A stretch of DNA of 38,122 nt, taken from DAOMFM01 sp035429825 (lineage in GTDB: Bacteria; Acidobacteriota; Blastocatellia; UBA7656; JADIYM01). The position numbers and the translations under genes are program-made. The stretch spans positions 1 to 38,122 of the forward strand of contig JBGAKX010000033.1 in NCBI GenBank assembly GCA_044224215.1. Direction: 5' to 3'. Shown one piece after another: positions 16,499 through 24,825 of the stretch. How positions within the stretch are numbered: the stretch's first letter is position 1; every line of letters starts with the position of its first letter. The notes below the pieces were generated by a model, which saw only the letters and a program-made list of their open reading frames with translations, was not told the origin of the DNA and searched no databases.

Positions 16499-18616
16499 TC
16501 ACGCGTCGAGCGTCACGTCGCCGTGCGCGCGCCCCACGCACGTCAACACGAACCCGTCCGCGCGCAACGTCGCATCCAACCCGTCCTCGGCGTCCATCGT
16601 TACCTCGCCGTCGACGAGACGCGTCGCACACGTGCCGCACTGGCCCTGCCGGCAACTGAACGGAATCGCCACTCCGTTCATCTCCGCAACCTCCAGCAGC
16701 GTCGCTCCCTCCGGCACGTCAGCCTCGACACCCGACTGCGCGAACACGGCGCGCCCCTCGATCGCCCCCGCCGGCGGAGGCCCCGACGCCGGCTTCCCCC
16801 CAAACCGCTCCTGCAGGATCCGGCTGTCCGCAACACCCAGCGATCCCAGGATCTCGCGCACGGACTCCATGAATCCCGCGGGTCCGCATAGGAAATACAT
16901 CTTGCCCGACGGATCCCCGATCTCCGCAGCCAGCATGTCGCGCGTCAGGCGTCCACTCGGCCGCGACCACCCCTCCGGCGGCCGCGTCGGAATCACGCGG
17001 TACCGAAACCGCGGCATTCGTGCGGCGAGCGCCTCGATCTCGCCGCCAAAGATCGCGTCGCCCGGCGTGCGGACACCGTACACGAGCGTCACGTCCGTCG
17101 TGAGACACCGGTCGTCGATCCATCGCAGGATCGACATCATCGGCGTGATGCCGCTGCCTGCCGCGATCAGCACGATCGACGAGTGCGCCCCCTCGTCGAA
17201 CACGAACTTCCCTGCCGGGCCCTTTGCCTCGACCGTCAGCCCCGGCTCGGCACGATCGTTCAGAAACACCGAAACGACGCCATCGGGCACGCGCTTGACG
17301 GTGATCTCGACAAAGCCCGCCTGCGTCGGCGACGACGAGATCGAGTACGAGCGGACGACCTTCTGGCCGTCGATCATCCAGTTGAACGTCAGGAACTGGC
17401 CCGGACTGAACGCGAACGGGCTCCGCTGCGGAACGACAAAGCGAAACGTCTTTGCATCGCCAGTGCGCTGCTCGACACGAGCGAGCCTGAGCTCGAGCGT
17501 CGTCTTCCCGCGCGGCCCCGCCGGCGGCGAACCACCCGGCTTCGGTCCGCGGCCTGCCGGCGGAGCAGTCGGGGGGCCCCCGCCCGGTCGCCGGAACAAC
17601 AGCAGCCCGATCACTGCCAGAACGATGGCGCCGAACACGTACAGCGTGGTGTTCGACCGCTTCGCGCCGCCTCCGGTCATGTCCGCCAGTGCCACGGTCG
17701 CGGGCGGCGGCGCCGCGGGCGCGGCCGCGCGCTTTGCGTCGGGAGTCAGCGTGGCCGACAGGTACGCGACGATCTGTTCGGGCTCTCCGGGCTTGAAGTG
17801 CCCCGCGGGCGCATAGGTCTGCATGCGTGCGACCGTCGTCTTCCATTCGTCGGGCGTCTTCACGGATCGGTAGACCTGTTGCAGGTCGTGGCACTTGTCG
17901 CATCGCGAATCGACGAGCGACTTGCCGACCAGGTCTTCGCCCTGTGGCGTCGAATCGTCGACGCCGACACGCGAAACCAGGTACGCGATGATCGTCCTCC
18001 CGTCGTCGGCCGAGATGCTCGACCCCGGGTAGGACCGCATGCGGTTCACGGTGTCGAGCCAGCCCCGTGCGTCCTTCCGCGCGCCGAACACGCGATCGAG
18101 GTTGTGGCACTTCACGCAGCGATCCTGCGTGAGGAGCTGGGCCGCGTCCACGTCGATCTTCTGCGTTCCCATCGCGACCGATTCGAGCGGAATGTCCTCG
18201 ACCGTCGCGCGCCGCAACAGGTACGGTCCCGCCGTGATCGCAACCAGCACGAAGCCGATCGAATAGATGATCAGACCGAGCGGCAGCAATGCCGAGTAAA
18301 ACGCCGCCTTGTAGTACCGGGCAATGAGCACCTTGACGAAGATCAGCGGCACGAGCACGACGGCGAGCAGCATGTGTACGAGCGGGAGCGCCGATGCTTC
18401 GCCGTGCATGTCGGCCAGTCGCCGGATCATGTAGTACGTCATGAGCCCGAACAGTGCGATGAAGATGTAGCCGCCGGCGCGATGCGCCTGGATCAGCCTC
18501 GCGCTCGCACCCTTCTGTTTCATGCGCGCGGTAGCCTGCAGCATCAGCCACACCGTCGCGCCGCCGACGAGTGCAAACGACACACCGAATGCGGTGCTGA
18601 GCGTTGTTTCGTTCAT
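16499..18616 (-). CDS. Membrane/dihaem cytochrome c/FAD reductase/2Fe-2S ferredoxin fusion
   Basis: The product is 705 residues from ATG 18616. In order: four membrane helices (about 8-29, 49-65, 77-102, 106-134) with His45, His71 and His81 near or in them; two c-type haem domains with CVKCH (167-171, likely Met193 ligand) and CDKCH (239-243, likely Met265); a helix (325-341); a Pro/Gly linker; an FNR-type reductase with RSYSISSSP (422-430, flavin), GSGITPMMS (487-495) and CGPAGFM (577-583, nucleotide); and a plant-type 2Fe-2S domain with Cys655, 660, 663 and 693. One chain thus links NAD(P)H, FAD, 2Fe-2S and two haems across a membrane. Direction of electron flow and substrate are unknown, and topology would put the haems and the flavin on opposite sides. 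It is downstream of def, after a repeat-bearing gap. Confidence 0.85.
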   Translation of the reverse strand: MNETTLSTAFGVSFALVGGATVWLMLQATARMKQKGASARLIQAHRAGGYIFIALFGLMTYYMIRRLADMHGEASALPLVHMLLAVVLVPLIFVKVLIARYYKAAFYSALLPLGLIIYSIGFVLVAITAGPYLLRRATVEDIPLESVAMGTQKIDVDAAQLLTQDRCVKCHNLDRVFGARKDARGWLDTVNRMRSYPGSSISADDGRTIIAYLVSRVGVDDSTPQGEDLVGKSLVDSRCDKCHDLQQVYRSVKTPDEWKTTVARMQTYAPAGHFKPGEPEQIVAYLSATLTPDAKRAAAPAAPPPATVALADMTGGGAKRSNTTLYVFGAIVLAVIGLLLFRRPGGGPPTAPPAGRGPKPGGSPPAGPRGKTTLELRLARVEQRTGDAKTFRFVVPQRSPFAFSPGQFLTFNWMIDGQKVVRSYSISSSPTQAGFVEITVKRVPDGVVSVFLNDRAEPGLTVEAKGPAGKFVFDEGAHSSIVLIAAGSGITPMMSILRWIDDRCLTTDVTLVYGVRTPGDAIFGGEIEALAARMPRFRYRVIPTRPPEGWSRPSGRLTRDMLAAEIGDPSGKMYFLCGPAGFMESVREILGSLGVADSRILQERFGGKPASGPPPAGAIEGRAVFAQSGVEADVPEGATLLEVAEMNGVAIPFSCRQGQCGTCATRLVDGEVTMDAEDGLDATLRADGFVLTCVGRAHGDVTLDA

Positions 18617-18835
18617 ATGGAGCCCTTCGGAGGTGGTGGTTCGTAGACGTTTACGACGTGACGCATCGCGCCGGATTTGTTCTCGACTGGTTCGGAAGTC
18701 TTCCGGGCCGGCGCATACGGGCAGCTACCCGCCACCTACCGGTGGCGGTACTGGGGAGCGACGCGATCGAATTCATCCGATTTGATCTGCGTTTATCAGC
18801 AAGATTCGCGTCATCTGCGGCCTGTCTTCACCCGT
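18617..18835. other. Intergenic gap with hairpin and dispersed-repeat-like segment
   Basis: No gene is seen. CCGCCACC (18729-18736) and GGTGGCGG (18741-18748) form an 8-base stem with a TACC loop. Bases 18783-18822 carry ATCTGCGTTTATC and TCATCTGCGGC, resembling the tail of the 5757-5800 repeat. Promoter for the 705-residue fusion gene presumably lies here. Confidence 0.45.
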
Positions 18836-19345
18836 CTACCAGTCGCCGTCGCGCTGACGCTTCCGGATCTTGCGCTTCACGATGTCGCGCTTGAGCGAGC
18901 TCAGCCGGTCGATGTAGAGCTTGCCGTCGAGATGATCGCACTCGTGCATCACGCAACGCGCTTCGAGCCCCTCGACCACCAGCTCGAGCGGCTTGCCGTT
19001 CGGATCGAGCCCGCGGACGCGCACGCGATCGGGTCGTGCGAGCTCCGAGAAGATCCCGGGCACGGAGAGACATCCCTCGCCGCCCTTCTGTTCGCCGGAC
19101 GTCTCGACGATCTCGGGATTGATCATCGCGACACGGCGCGCCTCCTTCTCCCGGCCCGAGCAGTCCATCACAAAGATGCGCTGCGAGACGCCGATCTGCG
19201 GCGCGGCAAGGCCGACTCCGTCGGCGGCATACATGGTCTCCCACATGTCGTCGACGAGCGCGCGCAACGCATCGTCGAACGCGACCACCGGCGCGGCGGG
19301 TGTCGCGAGAACGTCGTCACGGTACTTTCGAATCGGTCGCCTCAT
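18836..19345 (-). CDS. def: Peptide deformylase
   Basis: The product is 169 residues from ATG 19345, normal length for the family. All three motifs are present: GVGLAAPQIG, EGCLSVPG (metal-binding Cys) and HECDHLDG (HExxH with two metal-binding His). The enzyme removes the formyl group from the initiator methionine of new proteins and needs Fe2+ or a similar metal. The C-terminus is basic (KRKIRKRQRDGDW), common in bacterial deformylases and consistent with ribosome contact. It is separated from the upstream respiratory operon by a strong terminator, so it is probably transcribed on its own. fmt is not adjacent. Confidence 0.95.
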   Translation of the reverse strand: MRRPIRKYRDDVLATPAAPVVAFDDALRALVDDMWETMYAADGVGLAAPQIGVSQRIFVMDCSGREKEARRVAMINPEIVETSGEQKGGEGCLSVPGIFSELARPDRVRVRGLDPNGKPLELVVEGLEARCVMHECDHLDGKLYIDRLSSLKRDIVKRKIRKRQRDGDW

Positions 19346-19387
19346 CGGAGCCAGTCAACGGATGCCTGAACCGCGTCGAAAACAGGA

Positions 19388-19417
19388 ACGGACGCGGATG
19401 TGCGCGTCCGCGTCCGT
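19388..19417 (-). terminator. Terminator of the ACIII/oxidase operon
   Basis: A perfect 11-base stem (19388-19398 with 19407-19417) has an 8-base loop. Read on the minus strand it is followed by TCCTGTTTTC. It lies 40 bases after the last oxidase gene and before def. Confidence 0.75.
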
Positions 19418-19456
19418 GTAATTCCCGAACGTGCGGGAGTGCCGCGGCCGCGACTG

Positions 19457-19798
19457 CTACCGCGGGTGCCATCCGCGAGACACGTAGTCGTTCATCGTCA
19501 GAATGAAGAAGAACATCAGAAAGATGAACGACGAGCCAACAAAGGCCCACAGCAGCTTGCTGCCGTACTTCACTTCCATGAAGTACATGACGATCAGGAT
19601 GCCTTTGACGACCGCAATCGTGAGCGCGACCATCAGGTTGAAGCTACCCAGAGGCTGGTATGCGACCCACACCGTCACGAACAGCAGCACCATGAGGATG
19701 GCGAAGACAATCAGATAGGTGCTGACCGGCACGATGTGCTGGTGCTGGTGCTCCTTCTCGCTTTCGGGCACGTCGTGATGCACTTGATGCTCGCTCAT
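19457..19798 (-). CDS. Cytochrome c oxidase subunit IV (prokaryotic COX4-like)
   Basis: The product is 113 residues from ATG 19798 (MSEHQVHHD), overlapping the stop of subunit III by four bases. A His/Glu-rich cytoplasmic N-terminus precedes three membrane helices: YLIVFAILMVLLFVTVWVAY, FNLMVALTIAVVKGILIVMYFMEVKYG and LLWAFVGSSFIFLMFFFILTM. The VKGILIVMYFMEV motif is diagnostic of the small prokaryotic subunit IV family. It binds no cofactor and probably aids assembly. It is the last gene of the operon, followed by a terminator. A longer open frame exists upstream but runs through subunit III out of phase. Confidence 0.9.
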   Translation of the reverse strand: MSEHQVHHDVPESEKEHQHQHIVPVSTYLIVFAILMVLLFVTVWVAYQPLGSFNLMVALTIAVVKGILIVMYFMEVKYGSKLLWAFVGSSFIFLMFFFILTMNDYVSRGWHPR

Positions 19799-20661
19799 TT
19801 CTGACTCCGATCCATGAGATACAACAGCGGGAACAGGAACACCCAGACGATGTCCACGAAGTGCCAGTAGAGACCGATCATCTCGACCGGCGTGTTGTAG
19901 TCCGGCGAGAACCAGCCCTTCCAGTTCAGAAACACGAGCGATCCGATCAGACCGATGCCGACGATCACGTGGATCGCGTGCAGACCCGTCATGCAGAAGT
20001 AGAGCGCAAAGAAGAGCTGCAGCTTTCGGATGTCGTCGGTCGTCTGGGCCGTCGGATGGAGCGCGGCTCGCGGCGTCGTCTCGACGCCCGGCTGCGGTTC
20101 GACACCGTACGGGCCCATCGGATCGGCGGTTACCTCTTCCGGTGGGTAGGTTTCGAAGGGCGACTGCTCCATGGCCTTGAGCGTGCCCTTCTGGTTCTCC
20201 CACTCCTCGGCCGGCACCTGGAAGTACTTGCCCGGGATCACGCCCTCAACGAACTTGTGGTGATACTCGAACGTCTTCACCACGAGGAAGCCCCCGGCGA
20301 GCAGCATCGTGGCGACGAGGAAGAACGTGAGCAGCTTGTTCTTTCCGGTCTGCGCCGAGTGGACGCCGAGCGCCATCGTCAGCGAGCTCGTCAGCAGGAT
20401 GAGCGTGTTGATGAAGCCCATCTTCACGTCGAGCATGTGACTGCCGGCGTCCCACATCACGGGATAGCGGAACCGGAACACGACGTAACACGTGAAGAGC
20501 GCGCCGAAGAACAGCACTTCGGTCGCAAGGAACGACCACATGCCGAGCGTCGCCGCGTCCTTCTGCTGCGCAGCGTCGTCGAACTGGTGCGCGTGCGTTG
20601 CGTGCGCGTCCACGGCGTGTCCGCCGTGTGCGCCATGCGCTTCGAGTGAATGGCTAGACAC
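19795..20661 (-). CDS. ctaE: Cytochrome c oxidase subunit III
   Basis: The product is 288 residues from ATG 20661, overlapping subunit I by eight bases. After a His/Ala-rich N-terminus come five or more membrane helices. Family features are LGMWSFLATEVLFFGALFTCY, KTFEYHHKF, FALYFCMTGLHAIHVIVGI and GLYWHFVDIVWVFLFPLLYL. A hydrophilic insertion (about residues 150-210, rich in Pro, Glu and Thr) between helices is longer than in mitochondrial-type subunit III. The subunit stabilises subunit I and its proton entry. It is co-transcribed with all other oxidase subunits. Confidence 0.95.
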   Translation of the reverse strand: MSSHSLEAHGAHGGHAVDAHATHAHQFDDAAQQKDAATLGMWSFLATEVLFFGALFTCYVVFRFRYPVMWDAGSHMLDVKMGFINTLILLTSSLTMALGVHSAQTGKNKLLTFFLVATMLLAGGFLVVKTFEYHHKFVEGVIPGKYFQVPAEEWENQKGTLKAMEQSPFETYPPEEVTADPMGPYGVEPQPGVETTPRAALHPTAQTTDDIRKLQLFFALYFCMTGLHAIHVIVGIGLIGSLVFLNWKGWFSPDYNTPVEMIGLYWHFVDIVWVFLFPLLYLMDRSQK

Positions 20662-22291
20662 GTTCAGGCTCCAACAAGGGGTATTGGTACGGCTCTTCCG
20701 TCACGACGGGAATTTCGTTGAAATTCTCGGTCGGCGGCGGAGAGGGCGTCATCCACTCGAGACCGGTCGCGCCCCACGGATTCGCGCCCGCGCGCTCGCC
20801 GTAGAACAGCGACCAGATGAGGTAGAAGACAGGGAAGGCATATGCGAACGCGAGCACGGAAGCGCCGGCGGTCGACATCACGTTCAGCACCTGGAACTCG
20901 GGCGCGTACGTGTGATAGCGGCGCGGCATGCCCCAGTAGCCGACGATGAACTGCGGGAGGAACGTCAGGTTGAACCCGGCATAGATCAGCACCGACGAGA
21001 TCTTTGCCCAGCCTTCGGGGTACATCCGGCCGGTGATCTTCGGCCACCAGAAGTGGATCCCGCCGAGGTAACCCATGACTGCGCCGCCGACCATGATGTA
21101 GTGGAAGTGCGCGACCACGAAGTAGGTGTCGGTCACGTGGACGTCGATGGCCATCGCCGACAGGTACAGACCCGTCAGACCGCCGATCGTGAACAGTCCG
21201 ATGAAACCGACTGCGTAGAGCATCGGCGTGTCCCACGAAATCGACGCCTTGTAGAGCGTCGCCGTCCAGTTGAACACCTTGATCGCCGACGGGACCGCAA
21301 CGAGGAACGTGATGACCGAAAACACCATGCCGGCGTATGCCGACTGTCCGCTGACGAACATGTGGTGTCCCCAGACGAGGAAACTGATGACGGCAATTGC
21401 GATCGACGAGAACGCGATGAAGTGATAGCCGAAGATCGGCCGGCGCGTGAACGCCGAGATGAGCTCGCTGACGACGCCCATCGACGGAAGGATCATGATG
21501 TAGACGGCCGGGTGCGAGTAGAACCAGAAGAGGTGCTGGAACAGCACCGGGTCTCCGCCGAGCGCCGGATCGAAGATGCCGACGTGGAACGTGCTCTCGA
21601 CCGCGACGAGCGCCACGACGCACGCGATGACCGGCGTGCCGAGAATCATGATCAGGCTGGTCGCATAGTGCGCCCAGATGAACAGCGGCAGGCGGAACCA
21701 GGTCAGCCCGGGCGCGCGCATCTTGTGGATCGTGACAACGAAGTTCAGTCCGGTCAGGATCGACGAGAACCCCGTGATGAAGACGCCGACCGCAGCCCAG
21801 GCCACATACGTGTTCGAGAACATCGTCGAGTACGGCGTGTAGAACGTCCACCCCGTGTCGATGCCGCCCGTGATCGCCACGGCGAGCGTGAACAGGCCGC
21901 CGATGATGTACACGTACCAGCTGAGCAGATTGAGGCGAGGGAACGCGACGTCGCGCGCGCCGATCATCAGCGGAATCAGGAAGTTACCAAGCACGGCCGG
22001 GATGGACGGCACGAGGAAGAAGAAGACCATCACCACGCCGTGCACGGTGAACATCTTGTTGTAGGTCTCGTGGCTGAGTACGTCGCCCTCGGGTGTCAGC
22101 AACTCGATGCGGATCATCGATGCGGCAAGGCCGCCGATCACGAACATGATCGAGATCGAGATCATGTAGAGCAGCGCGATCCGCTTGTGATCGTGGGTCA
22201 ACAACCACGACTTCAATGACGTGCCGTTGTTGAGGTAGTTGGTCTTGATCGCGACCGGCTCTTCGTACTGGATAACTGCTTCGTTAGACAT
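20654..22291 (-). CDS. ctaD: Cytochrome c oxidase subunit I, A2-type haem-copper
   Basis: The product is 545 residues from ATG 22291, with 12 expected helices. Haem ligands are His84 (TVHG), His395 and His397 (VAHFHYIM). CuB ligands are His260 with Tyr264 (FYSHPAVY), His309 and His310 (WGHHMF). The proton-pathway glutamate of A1 oxidases (HPEVY) is replaced here by Ala, with the Tyr-Ser pair just before the His. This YSHPAVY form marks A2-type oxidases such as the Rhodothermus marinus caa3 enzyme, which is likewise fed by ACIII. It reduces O2 to water and pumps protons. The gene lies 11 bases after subunit II, whose fused cytochrome c would deliver electrons. Confidence 0.97.
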   Translation of the reverse strand: MSNEAVIQYEEPVAIKTNYLNNGTSLKSWLLTHDHKRIALLYMISISIMFVIGGLAASMIRIELLTPEGDVLSHETYNKMFTVHGVVMVFFFLVPSIPAVLGNFLIPLMIGARDVAFPRLNLLSWYVYIIGGLFTLAVAITGGIDTGWTFYTPYSTMFSNTYVAWAAVGVFITGFSSILTGLNFVVTIHKMRAPGLTWFRLPLFIWAHYATSLIMILGTPVIACVVALVAVESTFHVGIFDPALGGDPVLFQHLFWFYSHPAVYIMILPSMGVVSELISAFTRRPIFGYHFIAFSSIAIAVISFLVWGHHMFVSGQSAYAGMVFSVITFLVAVPSAIKVFNWTATLYKASISWDTPMLYAVGFIGLFTIGGLTGLYLSAMAIDVHVTDTYFVVAHFHYIMVGGAVMGYLGGIHFWWPKITGRMYPEGWAKISSVLIYAGFNLTFLPQFIVGYWGMPRRYHTYAPEFQVLNVMSTAGASVLAFAYAFPVFYLIWSLFYGERAGANPWGATGLEWMTPSPPPTENFNEIPVVTEEPYQYPLLEPERV

Positions 22292-22302
22292 TGTCTTCCA
22301 CC

Positions 22303-23229
22303 CTACTTGAGCGACTTGATGTAGGCGATCAGCTGGAACAACTCCTCTTCGCTGAGCTGGCCCTGAAACGTCGGCATGATCGGCTTGTACCCGCCGACGA
22401 CCTGCTTCTTGGGTAGCAGGATGGAGTCGCGAATGTACATGTCGTCGGCCGTCACCACCGTGCCGTCGTCGAGCGGAACCGGCCCACCGAACACGCCGTT
22501 GAGCAACGGCGCGCGCACGCTCGAGTTCCCCGCATGGCATCCGCTGCAGCCCTTGTCACGGAACAGGCGCTCTCCGCCCTGGACCATGGATTCCTGGTTG
22601 TTCCCGCTCTGCAGCCAGGCCTCGTAGTCCTTGGGCTCCATCGCAACGACCCACCCGATCATCCGGGAATGCTCGGTGCCGCAATACTCGGCGCAGAACA
22701 GGTGATACGTCCCCGGCTCCTTGGCCTCGAACCAGAGATTCGAGTACATCCCGGGAACCACGTCCTGTTTGACGCGGAACGCCGGCACAAAGAACGAGTG
22801 GATCACGTCCTGCGACGTCATGGTCAGCCGCACGGGCTGCCCGATCGGGATGTGCAGCTCGTTGATCTCGCGCTGCCCCGTCGGGTGCTGGATCTTCCAC
22901 ATCCACTGGCGTCCGACGACGGTGATCTCCATCGCGCCGTCGGGTGGCGTCGTGACCTGGAAATAGACATCCGCCGCCCACGTGAACATCGCGATCGCAA
23001 GCACGAGCGGAATGAACGTCCACGTCAGCTCCAGCTTCAGGCTGCCGGCGATCGGATTCGACCGGTCGGCTTGCGAGCCGCGACGGTACTTGATCGCAAA
23101 GAACGTGATCGCGATGAACACGATGGCCGAGAATGCGACTGTCAGGAACGTGAAGACGAATACAAGCGTGTCGATCTTCCACGCATTCGTCGACGCCTGG
23201 TCAGGAAATGGAATCATTGCCAGCAACAT
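22303..23229 (-). CDS. ctaC: Cytochrome c oxidase subunit II with fused cytochrome c (caa3-type)
   Basis: The product is 308 residues from ATG 23229, with GAGAGG nine bases upstream; an open frame to 23298 has an implausible N-terminus. Two membrane helices (about 20-45 and 70-88) precede the cupredoxin domain with CuA ligands His144 (DVIHSFF), Cys179, Cys183, His187 and Met190 (CAEYCGTEHSRM). A C-terminal cytochrome c domain holds CSGCH (228-232) and a late Met (PIMPTF). It is thus a caa3-like subunit that takes electrons from ACIII or a soluble carrier into CuA. It follows SCO1, the CuA copper chaperone, by 13 bases, matching its assembly need. Confidence 0.95.
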   Translation of the reverse strand: MLLAMIPFPDQASTNAWKIDTLVFVFTFLTVAFSAIVFIAITFFAIKYRRGSQADRSNPIAGSLKLELTWTFIPLVLAIAMFTWAADVYFQVTTPPDGAMEITVVGRQWMWKIQHPTGQREINELHIPIGQPVRLTMTSQDVIHSFFVPAFRVKQDVVPGMYSNLWFEAKEPGTYHLFCAEYCGTEHSRMIGWVVAMEPKDYEAWLQSGNNQESMVQGGERLFRDKGCSGCHAGNSSVRAPLLNGVFGGPVPLDDGTVVTADDMYIRDSILLPKKQVVGGYKPIMPTFQGQLSEEELFQLIAYIKSLK

Positions 23230-23242
23230 AAAGACAGACCTC

Positions 23243-24133
23243 TCAGGCTTGGGCACCCATACCGGGCTTCCGCGACCGCGACTTGAACACTCTTTCACGC
23301 CAGAGCATGACGATAATGCCGAGCACCATCAGCGTCACCGTGATGACGCCCAGCAGCCGGACGAGATTCATCACCGTGGCGTTGTATTTCCCGCTGAGCG
23401 GGTCGTAGTGGTAGCAGTAGAGCAGGAGCTTGTCGACCGGCGAGCCGATCTTGTTCGACGATGCCTCGACGAGCCCGAGGCGGACGTCCTTCTCGTTGTA
23501 CTGCACGCCGTAGAAGTACCGCGAGACCTTGCCCGTCGGTGTCAGCACGACGATGCCGCTTGCGTGCGCATACTGGTCCGTGACCGGATCGTAGATGTAC
23601 TTGAAGCCGACCGAATCGGCGAGACGTCGAACCTCGGCCTCCTCGCCGACAAGGAAGTGCCACGAATCCCACGCGCCCTCGCGGTCGTAGCGCTTGAGAT
23701 ACTGGTTCTTCTTGCCCATCGCCATAACCGGCGTTTCGCCGGGGTCGATGCTGACCGTCACGACGTCGAAATCCTTGCCCACGGACAGCTGTGACTCCTG
23801 CATGACGCGAAGCGCGCCGTTGAGCACCTCGGTGCAGAGCATCGGGCACTCGTAGTACACCAGGATGAGAATCACCGGCCGCTTTCCAAAGTACGTGTCC
23901 AGCGTGACCTGGTTCGCGTTCTCGTCGGTCAGCCGGACATCGAGCGGAACCTGTTCGTTCAGCTTCTGCTCAAAGTCGATGGCCTGCATGATCGCCTGTT
24001 CCTGCTGGGACGTCTGCTGGGCGAATGTGGCCTGAGCTGGCACGAAAGCGAGCCATGCGATGACGGCCAATGCGGCAATCCGGGCTATGGGCCGAGCGCT
24101 ACCGCGCCCGGCTCTGGATCCAGGCTTGATCAT
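23243..24133 (-). CDS. SCO1/SenC-family copper chaperone for CuA
   Basis: The product is 296 residues from ATG 24133, overlapping the previous gene by four bases. A signal segment (IARIAALAVIAWLAFVPAQATFA) precedes a thioredoxin-like domain with the copper site CPMLC (Cys96, Cys100) and a distal His190 (YAHASG), plus VTVSIDPGETP. A C-terminal membrane helix (LLGVITVTLMVLGIIVMLW) anchors it, unlike classical SCO proteins that have only an N-terminal anchor; this form is typical of SCO genes in ACIII/oxidase operons. It loads copper into CuA of the neighbouring subunit II or keeps its cysteines reduced. A longer frame to 24379 overlaps the upstream gene and is rejected. Confidence 0.92.
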   Translation of the reverse strand: MIKPGSRAGRGSARPIARIAALAVIAWLAFVPAQATFAQQTSQQEQAIMQAIDFEQKLNEQVPLDVRLTDENANQVTLDTYFGKRPVILILVYYECPMLCTEVLNGALRVMQESQLSVGKDFDVVTVSIDPGETPVMAMGKKNQYLKRYDREGAWDSWHFLVGEEAEVRRLADSVGFKYIYDPVTDQYAHASGIVVLTPTGKVSRYFYGVQYNEKDVRLGLVEASSNKIGSPVDKLLLYCYHYDPLSGKYNATVMNLVRLLGVITVTLMVLGIIVMLWRERVFKSRSRKPGMGAQA

Positions 24134-24825
24134 GGATTCACGGGCGCCGCAGGCTTTGCGGCCGGCTTCGCGGCCGGCTTGGCCTCGGCAGGCGCCGCTG
24201 CGGTCGGTGGCTTTGGCGTCTCGCCAGCCGCCGGCGAGACGATCGCCGGGGTCATGAGCGTGCCCGGCTTCGAGTAGTCCTCGACCTGTGCCGCGGACGG
24301 CGGAGTGTTCGCGTACTTGACCTGTTCGGCGTTGAGGATCACGCCGCCGACCATCTTCTCGTCGGGCTTGAGCGCCCACTCGGGCCCCTCGGGCAGCTTG
24401 CCGCTCTTGGCGATGATCGACATCGCCTCGCCGATCGGGATCCGGAACTTGCCGGGCGCGCCGTCGACGGGCTTGTACGACTCGAGCACCTCGGCCGCGG
24501 CCTCCTGCTGGTTGCGCAGGAAGCGTTTCTCGTCGACCTGCAGCTGCACGTCGGTTGGCGGCGGCTGAATCGCGAGCAGAGGCGACGTCGGCGCCTGTTC
24601 GGCGCGGTGCACGCCGCCCCAGTACTTCATCAGGCCAAAGACGAGCCCCTGCGAGATGAAGATGATCGCGAACATCCAGAGCACGGTCTTGATGATCGCG
24701 CCCAGGTTGATCTGGCTTCCCTCGTGCTTCTTGACGGGCGCGAGCTCGAAGTGAGCGACCGGCACGTGCGCCTGCACGAGGTGGTGGTCCTGCCCCACGC
24801 GCTCGAGTCTGTTGTGATCAGCCAT
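24130..24825 (-). CDS. Single-TM accessory protein of the ACIII/oxidase operon, unknown function
   Basis: The product is 231 residues from ATG 24825, overlapping actF by eight bases and SCO1 by four. A hydrophilic N-terminus with several His (DHHLVQAHVPVAHFE) is followed by one membrane helix (IIKTVLWMFAIIFISQGLVFGLM, about 45-67). A periplasmic part carries PPTDVQLQVDEKRFLRNQ and AAEVLESYKPVD, then FRIPIGEAMSIIAKSG. The Ser-Tyr-x-x-Val-Asp ... IPI-x-x-Ala-Met pattern resembles a small protein often found beside actF and cox genes in other bacteria (recollection). The C-terminal ~40 residues are an Ala/Pro/Lys tail with AKPA repeats. Position suggests an assembly or linker role between ACIII and the oxidase (inference). 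Confidence 0.8.
   Translation of the reverse strand: MADHNRLERVGQDHHLVQAHVPVAHFELAPVKKHEGSQINLGAIIKTVLWMFAIIFISQGLVFGLMKYWGGVHRAEQAPTSPLLAIQPPPTDVQLQVDEKRFLRNQQEAAAEVLESYKPVDGAPGKFRIPIGEAMSIIAKSGKLPEGPEWALKPDEKMVGGVILNAEQVKYANTPPSAAQVEDYSKPGTLMTPAIVSPAAGETPKPPTAAAPAEAKPAAKPAAKPAAPVNP

Noticed and set aside
15872..16659. Long open frames on both strands across the 16 kb array, reading repeated TPSGCFEQSEQ-type or TPKGCREPFAPTVR-type peptides
   Set aside because: They arise because 45-base units are a multiple of three and lack stops in several frames. There is no ribosome-binding site, and base pairing rather than any reading frame is conserved.
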